A DNA stretch of 64,000 nt, taken from positions 186,001 to 250,000 of the forward strand of contig NZ_JAERRB010000004.1 of assembly GCF_016735595.1 (NCBI RefSeq), written 5' to 3'. The stretch is from Chryseolinea lacunae. Lineage in GTDB: Bacteria > Bacteroidota > Bacteroidia > Cytophagales > Cyclobacteriaceae. The notes under the pieces are model-generated. The model saw only the letters and a list, made by a program, of their open reading frames with translations, did no database searches and had not been told where the DNA came from. The position numbers were made by a program, and so were the translations under genes. Positions 48,642 through 58,200 of the stretch are shown here, piece after piece (positions within the stretch are counted from its first letter, which is position 1; each line of letters opens with the position of its first letter).

Positions 48642-50261
48642 ATGAGCGAACGCTTAGCAAATGTTTTCCCTGCGGAGTCCTCCATCCCCGAGGCCTATCG
48701 CATAGCCCAGCCCATCGAGCAACGGGAGTATCTCATCAACGGCGAGTTGAAAACCTGGACCGGCAGCCTCAACCCGATTTTGAGTCCGGTTTACGTAAAG
48801 GAAGGCGATGCTATCGTCGCCAAGAACATCGGCAGCACGCCGTTGCTCACCTCCAAGGAAGCCCTCGAAGCACTCGACGGCGCCGTGAAAGCCTACGCGC
48901 TGGGCGTTGGCTTCTGGCCTACCCGCAGCGTGACCGAACGCATCGAGCACGTTGAAAAATTTCTGGCCGCCATGCGCAAGCAACGCGCCGAGGTGGTGAA
49001 ACTTCTCATGTGGGAAATCGGCAAAACGCTGAAAGATTCTGAAAAAGAATTTGATCGCACGTGCGACTACATTGCCGACACCATCAAGGTATACAAAGAG
49101 ATGGACCGCAGTGCAGCCAAACTCGTGGAAGACCAGGGCTACACGGCGCAGATCCGTCGCGTGCCCTGTGGCGTGGCGTTGTGCATGGGGCCTTATAACT
49201 ATCCCCTTAACGAAACATTCTCTACGCTTATTCCGGCGCTCATCATGGGCAACACCGTGGTGTTCAAACCTGCGAAGTACGGCGTGTTGTTGATCCGTCC
49301 GTTGCTGGAAGCGTTTCGCGACAGCTTCCCTGCGGGAGTTATCAACATCATCTACGGCCGTGGTCGCGAAACGGTGGGTGCGCTCATGGAGACGGGCCTC
49401 ATCGACGTGTTCGCATTCATCGGCACCAACAAAGGCGCTAACGAATTGAAAAAACTTCACCCCAAATCGCACCGCCTTAAGGCCGTGTTGGGATTGGATG
49501 CGAAAAATCCAGCCGTGGTACTTCCCGATGCCGACATCGCCAATGCGGTGACGGAGTGCATCACCGGATCACTTTCGTTCAACGGTCAACGTTGCACGGC
49601 CTTGAAAATCTTGTTTGTGCACAAAAGCATCGCTGCCGACTTCATTGCAAAATTCAACAAGGCCGTGGGCGATCTCAAACCGGGCATGCCGTGGGATGCT
49701 GGTGTGTCGTTAACACCGCTTCCTGAACCCGGAAAAGTAGAATATCTGAATGGCCTGGTGGAAGATGCCAGGAAACACGGCGGTGCCGTGGTGAACGATG
49801 GCGGTGGCGAACACCTGCATTCATTCTTCTTCCCAGCCGTGGTATATCCGGTAAACGACAAGATGAAACTCTACACCGAAGAACAATTCGGCCCGGTCAT
49901 TCCCATTGTTCCTTTTGAAAACGATCAGGAAGTGATCGACTATGTGGTGAATTCAAACTTCGGTCAGCAGGTCAGCATTTTTGGCAACGACTCCAAACGC
50001 GTGGCTCACCTCATGGACGCCTTCGTGAACCAGGTGGGCCGCATCAACCTGAACACACAAAGCCAACGCGGCCCCGACACGTTCCCCTTCAACGGCCGCA
50101 AAGATTCAGCCGAAGGAACACTGTCGGTATCCGACGCCTTGCGCGTGTTTTCCATTCGCACCATCGTAGCCACAAAATCGACAGAAGAAAACAAACAGAT
50201 GATGAGCACCATCATCCGCAATCGCGAGTCGGCATTTTTGAGTACGGATTATATTTTTTAG
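48642..50261 (+). CDS. Aldehyde dehydrogenase, NADP-dependent glyceraldehyde-3-phosphate dehydrogenase-like
   Basis: This 539-residue ALDH-superfamily protein is closest by eye to non-phosphorylating GAPDH (GapN). The catalytic Cys is C318 in FNGQRCTALK, the oxyanion Asn is in GPYNYPLNET, and the cofactor-site Glu is in TEEQFGPVIPI. The general-base Glu of the usual ELGGKNP motif is absent: the aligned segment is GLDAKNP with G284 at the Glu position. The gene starts 4 bp after deoC, so glyceraldehyde-3-phosphate or acetaldehyde from DeoC is the likely substrate. A strong terminator follows. Confidence 0.85.
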   Translation: MSERLANVFPAESSIPEAYRIAQPIEQREYLINGELKTWTGSLNPILSPVYVKEGDAIVAKNIGSTPLLTSKEALEALDGAVKAYALGVGFWPTRSVTERIEHVEKFLAAMRKQRAEVVKLLMWEIGKTLKDSEKEFDRTCDYIADTIKVYKEMDRSAAKLVEDQGYTAQIRRVPCGVALCMGPYNYPLNETFSTLIPALIMGNTVVFKPAKYGVLLIRPLLEAFRDSFPAGVINIIYGRGRETVGALMETGLIDVFAFIGTNKGANELKKLHPKSHRLKAVLGLDAKNPAVVLPDADIANAVTECITGSLSFNGQRCTALKILFVHKSIAADFIAKFNKAVGDLKPGMPWDAGVSLTPLPEPGKVEYLNGLVEDARKHGGAVVNDGGGEHLHSFFFPAVVYPVNDKMKLYTEEQFGPVIPIVPFENDQEVIDYVVNSNFGQQVSIFGNDSKRVAHLMDAFVNQVGRINLNTQSQRGPDTFPFNGRKDSAEGTLSVSDALRVFSIRTIVATKSTEENKQMMSTIIRNRESAFLSTDYIF

Positions 50262-50281
50262 GGATAAGACGATCTAAGCAG

Positions 50282-50318
50282 AACCTGATTTCTCACGTCG
50301 AGGAATCAGGTTTTTTTT
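50282..50318. terminator. Terminator after the aldehyde dehydrogenase gene, overlapping the convergent gene's end
   Basis: AACCTGATT and AATCAGGTT form a 9-bp stem around a 13-nt loop, followed by a T8 run. The stop codon of the minus-strand membrane protein gene (50293-50295) lies inside the loop, so the hairpin encodes that protein's last residues. Confidence 0.88.
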
Positions 50319-50943
50319 GCTGCTTTGACTTAAGGACAGCTCTTACCTTGAGTTTATCCACAGAAGCAGCCACGTTTGCGAGCGCCAGTTCAATGCTAAT
50401 GTTTGGCTGTCCTTGTATTTCCAGTAGTGCATTGCTGTATAGTTTCTCACCAATGATGTGACGCACAATGGTGTGGAGTTTGCCATGATCATGCGCTAGC
50501 TGTTGATGCAATTCAAGCGCAAGTTTAATTTCTTCCGACGCCAATCCTTCGGCTGTTTTTTCCAGCGTTGCAGCCACAGCATTCGCTTTCGCATCCTTTA
50601 TCCAGTCGTTGATAGATAGGAGCCCATGATCGAGAAATGTTACGTTTATCTTTTGAATCAGGAATTCGAAACCAAAGACTCCTATGAAGGTATACCAAAT
50701 CCACAACGGCCCTTTTAACGCGATGCTATTTGGATCTTTTGTTAAGATATTGTTTTCGATTATGCTTTGTGCGACCAGCGTGGTCACAACGTTGCCAACG
50801 GAAAAAATGAAAAAGAACAGCGCGAAGTGGAACGTGTAGTAACTTTGAAACGTGGTGATCTTTGAATCACGGGCTATCTTGGCCAACGATAAAATAAGGG
50901 ACAACACGAGGGAAAAAATGATTGAGATATGACCATCGCTCAT
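50293..50943 (-). CDS. Membrane protein of unknown function, paired with a winged-helix protein
   Basis: The 216-residue product has three likely membrane helices (about 5-22 ISIIFSLVLSLILSL; 37-60 HFALFFFIFSVGNVVTTLV; 80-102 PLWIWYTFIGVFGFEFLI). A roughly 110-residue soluble helical tail follows (LALELHQQLAHDHGKLHTIV). No family is recognised. It overlaps the upstream winged-helix gene by ATGA (50940-50943), so the two proteins probably act together. Its 3' end lies within a terminator hairpin. Confidence 0.7.
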   Translation of the reverse strand: MSDGHISIIFSLVLSLILSLAKIARDSKITTFQSYYTFHFALFFFIFSVGNVVTTLVAQSIIENNILTKDPNSIALKGPLWIWYTFIGVFGFEFLIQKINVTFLDHGLLSINDWIKDAKANAVAATLEKTAEGLASEEIKLALELHQQLAHDHGKLHTIVRHIIGEKLYSNALLEIQGQPNISIELALANVAASVDKLKVRAVLKSKQQKKPDSST

Positions 50944-51206
50944 CTTGCAAATTCTGCTTGCCTTTCGGCGTCGAGTCCTACTTTTGTAGGGTAGTATTTG
51001 TCGATGATAGAGAAATCAGAATAGCGGGCACCTTGTCTTTGAATAAGGCCTCTTTGCTCCAGTTCTCTCAGGATCATTTTGATTTCAGTCGTCTCAATCC
51101 CGATCTCTTGCAACTGATAGAATGACAACAGGCGATAGCTTAAGATTTTCCGAAAAATCTTTTTCACCATCGGCTCTTTCAGGTAGTCTAAAATTCTGCT
51201 ATCCAT
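50940..51206 (-). CDS. Small winged-helix protein
   Basis: The protein has 88 residues from the ATG at 51206 (a TTG at 51218 would add four). The segment LSFYQLQEIGIETTEIKMIL with RELEQRGLIQRQ and then DKYYPTKVGLDAER has the helix-turn-helix plus wing layout of small transcriptional regulators. It is coupled by ATGA to a membrane protein. It may regulate the pair, or act as a membrane-tethered DNA-binding partner; both are inference. Confidence 0.65.
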   Translation of the reverse strand: MDSRILDYLKEPMVKKIFRKILSYRLLSFYQLQEIGIETTEIKMILRELEQRGLIQRQGARYSDFSIIDKYYPTKVGLDAERQAEFAR

Positions 51207-51459
51207 TTTGTTGAGCAACTATTATACGACGAACCTAGCACTTTTTGCCTGAGATTTCAAGCAAATAAGTATCCCTTTCAAAGGCGGTCCAGATTTCAAT
51301 AAATTCGTTGGCTATCGAGTCATAAGCGTTTGGTAAATTGCATTTACGGAAGGTATTGCACTCCTATTTCGCTTGCTTTTCCATAAGCCCTTCGTTTAAT
51401 TTTTGAAACACCAGGGAAAGAATATGAATAAAGATCGTTTTACTGGGCAGAATTTTAAC

Positions 51460-51729
51460 ATGAAACACATCGCCATTCGCATACGCGGCAAAGTGCAAGG
51501 TGTGTTCTATCGTGCCTCCACCGAACAGCAGGCCCGGACGCTGGGCGTGAACGGCTTTGTGCGCAACGAGGCCGACGGCAGTGTGTATGTTGAGGCGGAG
51601 GGCGAGGAGCAGGCCGTTGATGCGCTGGCGTTGTGGTGCAGGCAGGGGCCGCCACGTGCAACTGTGGAGCAGGTCGACATAACAGAAATAGCACCGCGCA
51701 ACTTTACAGATTTCGTGCAGCGCCGGTAA
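51460..51729 (+). CDS. Acylphosphatase
   Basis: The protein has 89 residues from the ATG at 51460; an earlier in-frame start at 51403 adds a non-conserved extension. The acylphosphatase signature GKVQGVFYRASTEQQA contains the catalytic Arg, and GFVRNEADGSVYVEAEG contains the catalytic Asn. The enzyme hydrolyses carboxyl-phosphate bonds such as acetyl phosphate or 1,3-bisphosphoglycerate. It lies 33 bp before an MBL-fold gene on the same strand and is probably co-transcribed. Confidence 0.94.
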   Translation: MKHIAIRIRGKVQGVFYRASTEQQARTLGVNGFVRNEADGSVYVEAEGEEQAVDALALWCRQGPPRATVEQVDITEIAPRNFTDFVQRR

Positions 51730-51762
51730 CACATTTATCTTCCCATTCCTTTATCTTTCAGC

Positions 51763-53160
51763 ATGGATGTAAAGGCTAAATTTTTAGGAGGAGCGAAAAG
51801 CGTTACCGGCTCGCGTCACCTCATCGACATCGGGGGAACCTATATTCTGCTTGACTGTGGATTGTTTCAGGGGTTAAAGGAACTGCGACTGCGCAACTGG
51901 GATCATTTTCCCGTGGATCCGAAAAAAATTCACGCCGTGGTGATTAGTCACGCACACATCGATCACACGGGCTATCTCCCGAAGCTGGTGAAGGATGGCT
52001 ACGACGGCCCCATCTATTGCACGCCTCCCACAGCTGATCTGATGCAGATCATGTTGCTCGATTCGGCCAGGCTGCAACACGAAGAAGCCAACTATGCCCG
52101 CAAGAAGGGCTACTCTAAACATGCCGAACCCACAGGTCTGTATGACGAGGACGATGCCAAAAAAACCTTCACGCTCTTCAAGACATTCGACTACAAACAA
52201 AAATTCAGAATTCACGATCGCGTGGAAGTTGTCTATCAGGACGCGGGTCATTTGTTGGGTTCGGCCATCACGGAGATATTTATACAAGGCGATACGCAAA
52301 CCAAAAAGATCGTTTTCTCCGGTGACCTCGGCCGCTATCAACAGGCCATGTTGCGTCCGCCCGAATCGATCGCACAGGCCGATGTGTTGTTTGTTGAATC
52401 GACCTATGGAACAAAAGACAGTCCCTACGAAGACCCCGAAGTGGAACTGACGCGCGTGGTGAACGAAGCCTTTGCGCGCGGCGGTGTGCTGATCATTCCC
52501 GCGTTTGCCGTGGGGCGCACACAAGGTTTGCTTTATTATTTCCGCAAGCTCATGAAGGACGACAAGATTCCCGATGTGCCGGTGTATATCGACAGCCCGA
52601 TGGCCATTTCAACCACCTACCTGTTCTATAAACATCCGAACTATCACAAAGTGGAATCGTCGCGCGACGAGCTGGCCCATGCGTTGGAAACCAACATGCT
52701 GGTGTTTGTGAAATCGCCCGAACATTCGAAATCGCTCAATGAATTGAGAAGCAATGCCATCATCATTTCATCGAGCGGCATGATGACCGGTGGCCGCATT
52801 CTGCACCATATGTTTAACCGGCTGCGCAACCCGCAAGACACATTCCTCATTGCCGGCTATCAGGCCGAAGGCACACGGGGTCGCAATCTGCAAGACAACG
52901 CACAAACTATACGCATTTTTGGTGAAGACGTTCCCGTACGATGCAAGATCGAACACATTTCGTCCATGTCGGGCCATGCCGACCGGGCTGAGCTTTTCAC
53001 ATGGATGCGTGGCTTCACCGAAAAGCCAAAGCTCACGCTATGCGTGCACGGCGAAGGAGAAGCACAGGAACAATATGCCCAGGCCATTCGCGACACCTTG
53101 CACTGGAATGTGACGGTGCCCAAATACTTGCAGGAAATCGAATTGTTTAAGGGAATCTAA
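51763..53160 (+). CDS. MBL-fold beta-CASP RNase-like protein
   Basis: This 465-residue protein has an N-terminal metallo-beta-lactamase domain with the zinc motif SHAHIDHTGYLPKL (about residues 62-75), the later His in QDAGHLLGSA and Asp in FSGDLGR. The beta-CASP insert (about 210-340) has VLIIPAFAVGRTQGLLYYF. The C-terminal RNA-metabolising motif includes SSSGMMTGGRILHH and SMSGHADRAELFTW. The family includes archaeal CPSF-like and bacterial RNA exo/endonucleases. The gene ends in a 4-bp overlap with the convergent hypothetical gene (CTAA). Confidence 0.93.
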   Translation: MDVKAKFLGGAKSVTGSRHLIDIGGTYILLDCGLFQGLKELRLRNWDHFPVDPKKIHAVVISHAHIDHTGYLPKLVKDGYDGPIYCTPPTADLMQIMLLDSARLQHEEANYARKKGYSKHAEPTGLYDEDDAKKTFTLFKTFDYKQKFRIHDRVEVVYQDAGHLLGSAITEIFIQGDTQTKKIVFSGDLGRYQQAMLRPPESIAQADVLFVESTYGTKDSPYEDPEVELTRVVNEAFARGGVLIIPAFAVGRTQGLLYYFRKLMKDDKIPDVPVYIDSPMAISTTYLFYKHPNYHKVESSRDELAHALETNMLVFVKSPEHSKSLNELRSNAIIISSSGMMTGGRILHHMFNRLRNPQDTFLIAGYQAEGTRGRNLQDNAQTIRIFGEDVPVRCKIEHISSMSGHADRAELFTWMRGFTEKPKLTLCVHGEGEAQEQYAQAIRDTLHWNVTVPKYLQEIELFKGI

Positions 53161-53711
53161 GCGACGCTTTTCTTGATGATCCCTTTGTGGGGATCGATTT
53201 TCACCTCAAAGAATTTGGTGATGAAAATGCTCAACCGCATGCCGGCCATCTGAGGCGTGTAGTCTTCGGGATAAAACACGGTGAGCTCCAGCACGGCACG
53301 GGTAAAATTGTCGTGCTTGCAAAATTCTTTCACCCAACGCTTGAACATGGCTGTCCATTCTTCCGTGTATTTTCTTGCGTCGTCGTTGCCATCGAACAAA
53401 AACTCCAGTTGGTTGTCGCTGTAATATTTGAAACGGAACAAGCCGGCCAGGTTCAGGTAGAACTCGTGCAGGTGTTCGTATTGGGCCGCCTTATGCGATT
53501 GAATTTTTTGCGAGGTGTCGTCTTTCAGGCCCAGCGGGTTGCAACGGAGGAGGTATTCCACCTTCACAAAGTCGACCAAATAATTCAGGAGCGATTTTTC
53601 CAGGGAAAGCTGTACCTCTTCTAAGACGTAATTCTTGTCGCGTGGGAAGAACTTTCGAAGCACAGTGGGGTAAGTAAGGAGTTTTGCAAAAGTAAAAAGA
53701 AAACTGAACAC
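53157..53711 (-). CDS. Conserved-looking hypothetical protein
   Basis: The 184-residue product starts at GTG (53711). It is mainly helical with aromatic-rich segments (LLNYLVDFVKVEYLL, LHEFYLNLAGLFRFKYYSDN) and a final IFITKFFEVKIDPHKGIIKK strand. There is no signal peptide or membrane helix beyond a weak N-terminal hydrophobic patch. I do not recognise the family. Its stop codon interlocks with that of the MBL gene. A 7-3-7 palindrome lies 35 bp upstream of the start. Confidence 0.65.
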   Translation of the reverse strand: MFSFLFTFAKLLTYPTVLRKFFPRDKNYVLEEVQLSLEKSLLNYLVDFVKVEYLLRCNPLGLKDDTSQKIQSHKAAQYEHLHEFYLNLAGLFRFKYYSDNQLEFLFDGNDDARKYTEEWTAMFKRWVKEFCKHDNFTRAVLELTVFYPEDYTPQMAGMRLSIFITKFFEVKIDPHKGIIKKSVA

Positions 53712-53745
53712 CGGGAAAGGCTTTGACGCAAAGAGTTCCCAAATC

Positions 53746-53762
53746 CCGAAATAATATTTCGG
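53746..53762. promoter_or_regulatory. Palindrome, possible operator
   Basis: CCGAAAT-AAT-ATTTCGG is a perfect 7+7 inverted repeat between the lipA stop and the hypothetical gene's start. It has no T tract on either side, so an operator is likelier than a terminator. Confidence 0.3.
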
Positions 53763-53814
53763 ATTGTTACCCTGATCAGAAAATTATGCCCTCAAAAAAT
53801 TCGATGCCGTTTTT

Positions 53815-54699
53815 TTACAGGGGCACGTTCACGTGACGCTCGGCGTGGTAGGATGAGCGAACCAACGGTCCCGACTCCACATAGCGCAGGCCGCGTTTCA
53901 ATCCTTCTTCTTTATACATCTCGAACATGTCGGGATGAATGAACTCGGCCACCTCGAGGTGCATTTTGGTGGGTTGCAGGTATTGGCCCAGGGTGAGGAT
54001 GAGAAGGCCGTTTTCCACCAGGTCGTCCATGGCTTTGAAAACTTCTTCTTTGGTTTCGCCCAGTCCGAGCATGATGCCCGACTTGGTGCGCATGCCGGCT
54101 TCGCGGATGCGTTTGATCTGTTCGAGACTTCTTTCGTATTTGGCTTGCGGCCGCACCATGCGATAGAGCCGCCCCACAGTTTCCATATTGTGCGACACCA
54201 CTTCCTGGCCGCCTTCAATCATGCGATACAAGGCTTCCCAGTTTCCTTTGGTGTCGGGAATCAGGGTTTCGATAGTGGTTTCGGGACTGATCTTTTTGGT
54301 TTCGGCCACGGTTTGATACCAGATTTCGGCACCGCGGTCTTTCAGTTCGTCGCGATTCACAGACGTGATCACGGCGTGTTTCACCTGCATCAGCTTGATG
54401 GCTTCGGCCACACGCTTGGGTTCTTCTGCGTCGTATTCGTTTGGCCGGCCCGTGGCCACGGCGCAAAACGTGCAGCTGCGGGTGCACACATTTCCCAGAA
54501 TCATGAACGTGGCCGTGCCCGCTCCCCAGCATTCGCCCATGTTGGGGCAATTGCCGCTTTCGCAGATGGTGTGCAGTTTGTAGTTGTCTACCAGCTTGCG
54601 CACACGGGCGTAGTCGGGGCCAACAGGCAATTTCACGCGAAGCCAGTCCGGCTTGCGCTTGCGGGTTTGTTCTGCAGAAATGACGGGAAGCTCGATCAT
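53815..54699 (-). CDS. lipA: Lipoyl synthase
   Basis: This 294-residue radical SAM enzyme inserts sulfur at C6 and C8 of octanoyl groups on lipoyl domains. The auxiliary cluster cysteines are in [13 protein letters not shown]. The radical SAM CxxxCxxC is in [17 protein letters not shown]. The C-terminal RSSY motif that closes the family is present ([11 protein letters not shown]). It is directly downstream of gcvH, whose product is a lipoylated protein, and the two are separated by the gcvH terminator. lipB is not in the window. Confidence 0.97.
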   Translation of the reverse strand: MIELPVISAEQTRKRKPDWLRVKLPVGPDYARVRKLVDNYKLHTICESGNCPNMGECWGAGTATFMILGNVCTRSCTFCAVATGRPNEYDAEEPKRVAEAIKLMQVKHAVITSVNRDELKDRGAEIWYQTVAETKKISPETTIETLIPDTKGNWEALYRMIEGGQEVVSHNMETVGRLYRMVRPQAKYERSLEQIKRIREAGMRTKSGIMLGLGETKEEVFKAMDDLVENGLLILTLGQYLQPTKMHLEVAEFIHPDMFEMYKEEGLKRGLRYVESGPLVRSSYHAERHVNVPL

Positions 54700-54710
54700 G
54701 ATGGAATATT

Positions 54711-54742
54711 AAAAACCGGAAGGACCCTTGAAAAGTCCTTCC
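54711..54742 (-). terminator. Terminator of gcvH
   Basis: GGAAGGAC-CCTTGAAAA-GTCCTTCC (54718-54742) forms an 8-bp stem. On the minus strand it is followed by GGTTTTT. It lies 13 bp after the gcvH stop. Confidence 0.85.
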
Positions 54743-54754
54743 TTCAAACGCTCC

Positions 54755-55129
54755 TTACTTGCCGATAAGTTCCTTGTATTGTGCTGCGCTCAGCAAACCT
54801 TCGACGCCACTTTTCACTTCAATTTTAATCATCCATCCTTCGCCATAAGGATCTTCGTTCACCTTTTCAGGGGCAGCATCCAGGGCGGGGTTCAGTTCGA
54901 TCACTTTGCCGCTCACGGGCATGTAGAGGTCGGAAACAGTTTTCACCGCTTCCACCGTTCCGAAAATTTCGTGTTCGGCAATTTCCTGGCCCACCGAAGT
55001 GATGTCGACATACACAATGTCACCCAACTCGCCTTGAGCAAAATCGGTGATGCCCACCGTGGCGGTATTTCCTTCAATTTTAACCCATTCGTGGTCTTTG
55101 GTGTACTTCAGTGAATCAGGAATATTCAT
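54755..55129 (-). CDS. gcvH: Glycine cleavage system H protein
   Basis: The protein has 124 residues from the ATG at 55129, giving [20 protein letters not shown]; the much longer open frame to 55366 runs back into sprA and is rejected. The lipoylated Lys is in [18 protein letters not shown]. The C-terminal WMIKIEV segment matches the family. H protein shuttles the aminomethyl group from P to T protein. The gene has its own promoter (55152-55183) and terminator although it lies in the sprA cluster. lipA, its modifying enzyme, is next. Confidence 0.96.
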   Translation of the reverse strand: MNIPDSLKYTKDHEWVKIEGNTATVGITDFAQGELGDIVYVDITSVGQEIAEHEIFGTVEAVKTVSDLYMPVSGKVIELNPALDAAPEKVNEDPYGEGWMIKIEVKSGVEGLLSAAQYKELIGK

Positions 55130-55151
55130 GGTTTGCGTGGATTTTAGGTGC

Positions 55152-55183
55152 CAAAAATAGGTGAAAATTGGAAGATTGGGAAA
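55152..55183 (-). promoter_or_regulatory. Candidate promoter of gcvH
   Basis: On the minus strand TATTTTTG (55159-55152) matches TAnnTTTG exactly, with TTTC 20 nt upstream at the -33 position. It gives a leader of about 15 nt before the ATG at 55129. Confidence 0.5.
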
Positions 55184-55256
55184 TGACAGGGCTGTTCGGA
55201 ACGAAAGAAACGCTGGTTCTGGTTGGGCATTTATCCCCGGAAAAGTCCCGGGCTGG

Positions 55257-58200
55257 CTATTGCGCCAGGCTGAACCGGATCTGCACCCCAAACCTTGTGG
55301 TGGCCCGCCGATAGGAATTAGACACTTGCGGCTCGTTGATGGTGCGTTCGAAATAGGCCTGCACATTCAACTTCTGGTTCACCACATAGCTGATGTTGGG
55401 GCGAAGCTGAATGTTGATGTTGCCGTTGGTCACCACGTTAAGCTCGTCCACTTTGCGTTGTATCGTTTTTGAATCCGAAACGGTGGCGTTCAACCTGAAG
55501 GTCACGTCGTTTTTCAGCACAATGAGGCGACCTTCCGATTTGAAGGGCAGCTTCATGTTGTTTTTGGTGAAGCCCAATTCGAACGAGATGTCTTTGCTGA
55601 CCAGCTCAGTGATTTGTGCATTGGATATGGTGAGCGACAAATCGCGTTTGGTTTTATACTGGAAGTTGGCCGTGACCCGACTCTTTGTGCGCACGTTCAC
55701 CCCAAACAGCGGGGCGAATTGTTCGGAGATGAGCACCTGGCTAATGACATACACCGGCGTGTAGTTTCCCTCCGAATTCTTCGAACCAAAATAGGTGCGG
55801 TTATAGTCTTCAATGGGTTGATTAAGCACCAGCTTTCCGGGATCGTTAAACTCCAAAGAGTTGGAGTAGTTCATCACTGAGTAGCTTGACTGATAGCCAT
55901 GCGAGATGGTGATGGACTGAAATGCGTTTTTGAAGAAGTTGATTTTGTTGAGGCCCGTGTAGTCGATGCGCCAGTTGGGCATCGGAATTTTCGGGAACGG
56001 CGACAAACTGATGGTCTTTGCATCCTTGCCCGAGTAGGCGGCAATGAACGCGGGGATCACCACATCCTGTGACGTGGAGTCGAACTCGGCGCCGCTGAAT
56101 TGACGGAAACGATCCTTGATCTCGGCCAGGTTTTGTTCGAATTGATGGAACACTTCCGACTCCACACCGCCGTTGCTCTTGTTGAACGCCGTGCGAATGG
56201 TGTTGAACGATATGCGATAACTTCCGCCGCGGCTCGGGTTCAAATCAGAATAACCGCCGGTGCTGTCTTTCCGGAAGATGGATTGGAAACTGTTGGTCGT
56301 TTCTTTCTTGAAGTCAACTTGTATTTTCAAATCGGGCGATGGCTCGATGTTGGCGCGCAGGTTGATGCTCTGATTTTTCTGTTGTGTGAACGGCATCGTC
56401 AAACTCTTCTTGTCTGTAAGCCATCCGTTGTTGGCGGCCTTGAAGCGGATGTTGGGATCCTGGCTACCGAGAATGAAGCCCCAGCCCGGTGCGTTCCAAT
56501 CCTGGTCCATACCAAAATATTTGGGTGTTTGCAGGAAGCCCGGCAAGATTGTCCCCTCAGAAAGTGTGTAGGTTCCATTGATGGAGCGCAACGACATGAG
56601 CAAACGGAAAAAACCTTTTGCAAGGCCCGGCATAGTCTTTTGCTTCACGGTGTCGGCCTTCGATGGCTTGGGAGGAACTTTGGGATTGGTGCGCGTGCTC
56701 ACCTTGGGGGCTGCATTCAGTTCTTTCAGGAACTTGATTTTGTTATACAGCTTGATCATGTCGATACGACCCGTGAAATTTTGCTCGCGCTGGTTTTGGA
56801 TCGTATTCTTGAAATCGAGAGAATCGGGAAGACCCACAACAATATCGGGCTGACCAACAACGGGACTGGGAAGGTCGGGGTCGTTGCGTGGGCCGGCGCG
56901 CCAGTTAAAGCTCACGTTGTAGCGATAGTCGGCACCCAGCCAATCCGTTGCCGGGATCTTGTCGAGCGGCACCGTATAGTTCGCCGTGAGGCTCTGGTCG
57001 AACAGTTTGGCCCGGCCCAGTTTCTTCAGGTTCTTTTTGATCTCCGCGCGCACCGAATCGCCTTCGCCATCGGGTTCGTCGATGATGGCATTCATACGCG
57101 AGTTGTAGTCGAACGACAAATTCTTCGACAGGTTCCAGCGCACGTTATACTGCCGGTTGAAGGTGAAATACTTCAGGTAGTTGGGTGCCGACACAAAACC
57201 GTCGTTGCGATACACATTTTTCCCAAACGACCGGTCCAGGTCAAGACGCACGCCGATGCTGCTGGGCATGAGGCTGAAGTTAAAATCTTTCACAACCTTC
57301 AGCCACGGCGAGTTCAACCCTGTCGAATTTTTGAACGGCTCGATGCCCGTGTTCTTGGGCGAAAACGTGTAGGCAATCGATCCTTTGTATTGCTTTTGAA
57401 CAGACTCTTTGATAGTGAAATTGGAACGCATCGCTTCGCTATAGGAATAGCTGAACGCAAAGTTCTCGATATCCCATAGCCGTATCGGTGCATCTGCCCG
57501 GGTCTTCACCTTTCGCACGTTGATAAAGTTCAAACTTCGTCGTGTTTCCTGGTCGCGAATAAGTTTGAGATAGGCGTTTCGCTCGTCGTCGGTGTTAAAC
57601 GATTTCAGTGCCGCGTCAATCTTCATGTCTGGGTTGGCCGGATCATAGTTGGGATTGATCGTGGTGTTCTGGAAACTGGCGAACATGGGAATTTTGATGC
57701 CCGTGTTTCCGGGCAGCAGTTTGTCAACATTCACGTTGGCCGATACGTCGTATGATGTGGTTTCGTCGCGGGTGCGTTCAAAAATTTTGGAGCTCACGTT
57801 GCCGAAGCCAAAGGTGGTGTGGCGGAACGCTCCCGTCACCGTGGCGAAGTCGGCCAGCTTGGCGCTGATGGTGGAACTCACGGCCCAGCCCGGCGTTCGG
57901 TTGAAGTCGGTCACGCGCAGTTCGTTGGCCCAGATACAGGCCGACAATGTTTTGCGGTCGGCAGTTTTGGGGTTGCGAATACCAATCATCAACACCTGCA
58001 CGCTGCTCAGATCAGGTCGCCCAAAAATACGGATGAGATGTCGGTCTACTTGTTTTGGTCCTTCGCGTGGAAAGAGTTCTGTCAACGGAAACCCTTCGCG
58101 ATCGCGTTGTGCTTTCAGCGCATAGAGTTCATCCAACGCAATGTCTATATCATTTTCGGAAGGCCAGATCTCGTTCGGGTCGGTCGACTCTACGGGGCGC

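Noticed and set aside
54755-55366. 203-codon version of gcvH
   Set aside because: The extra 79 residues are low-complexity translation reaching back into sprA. The conserved H-protein N-terminus and a promoter both point to 55129.
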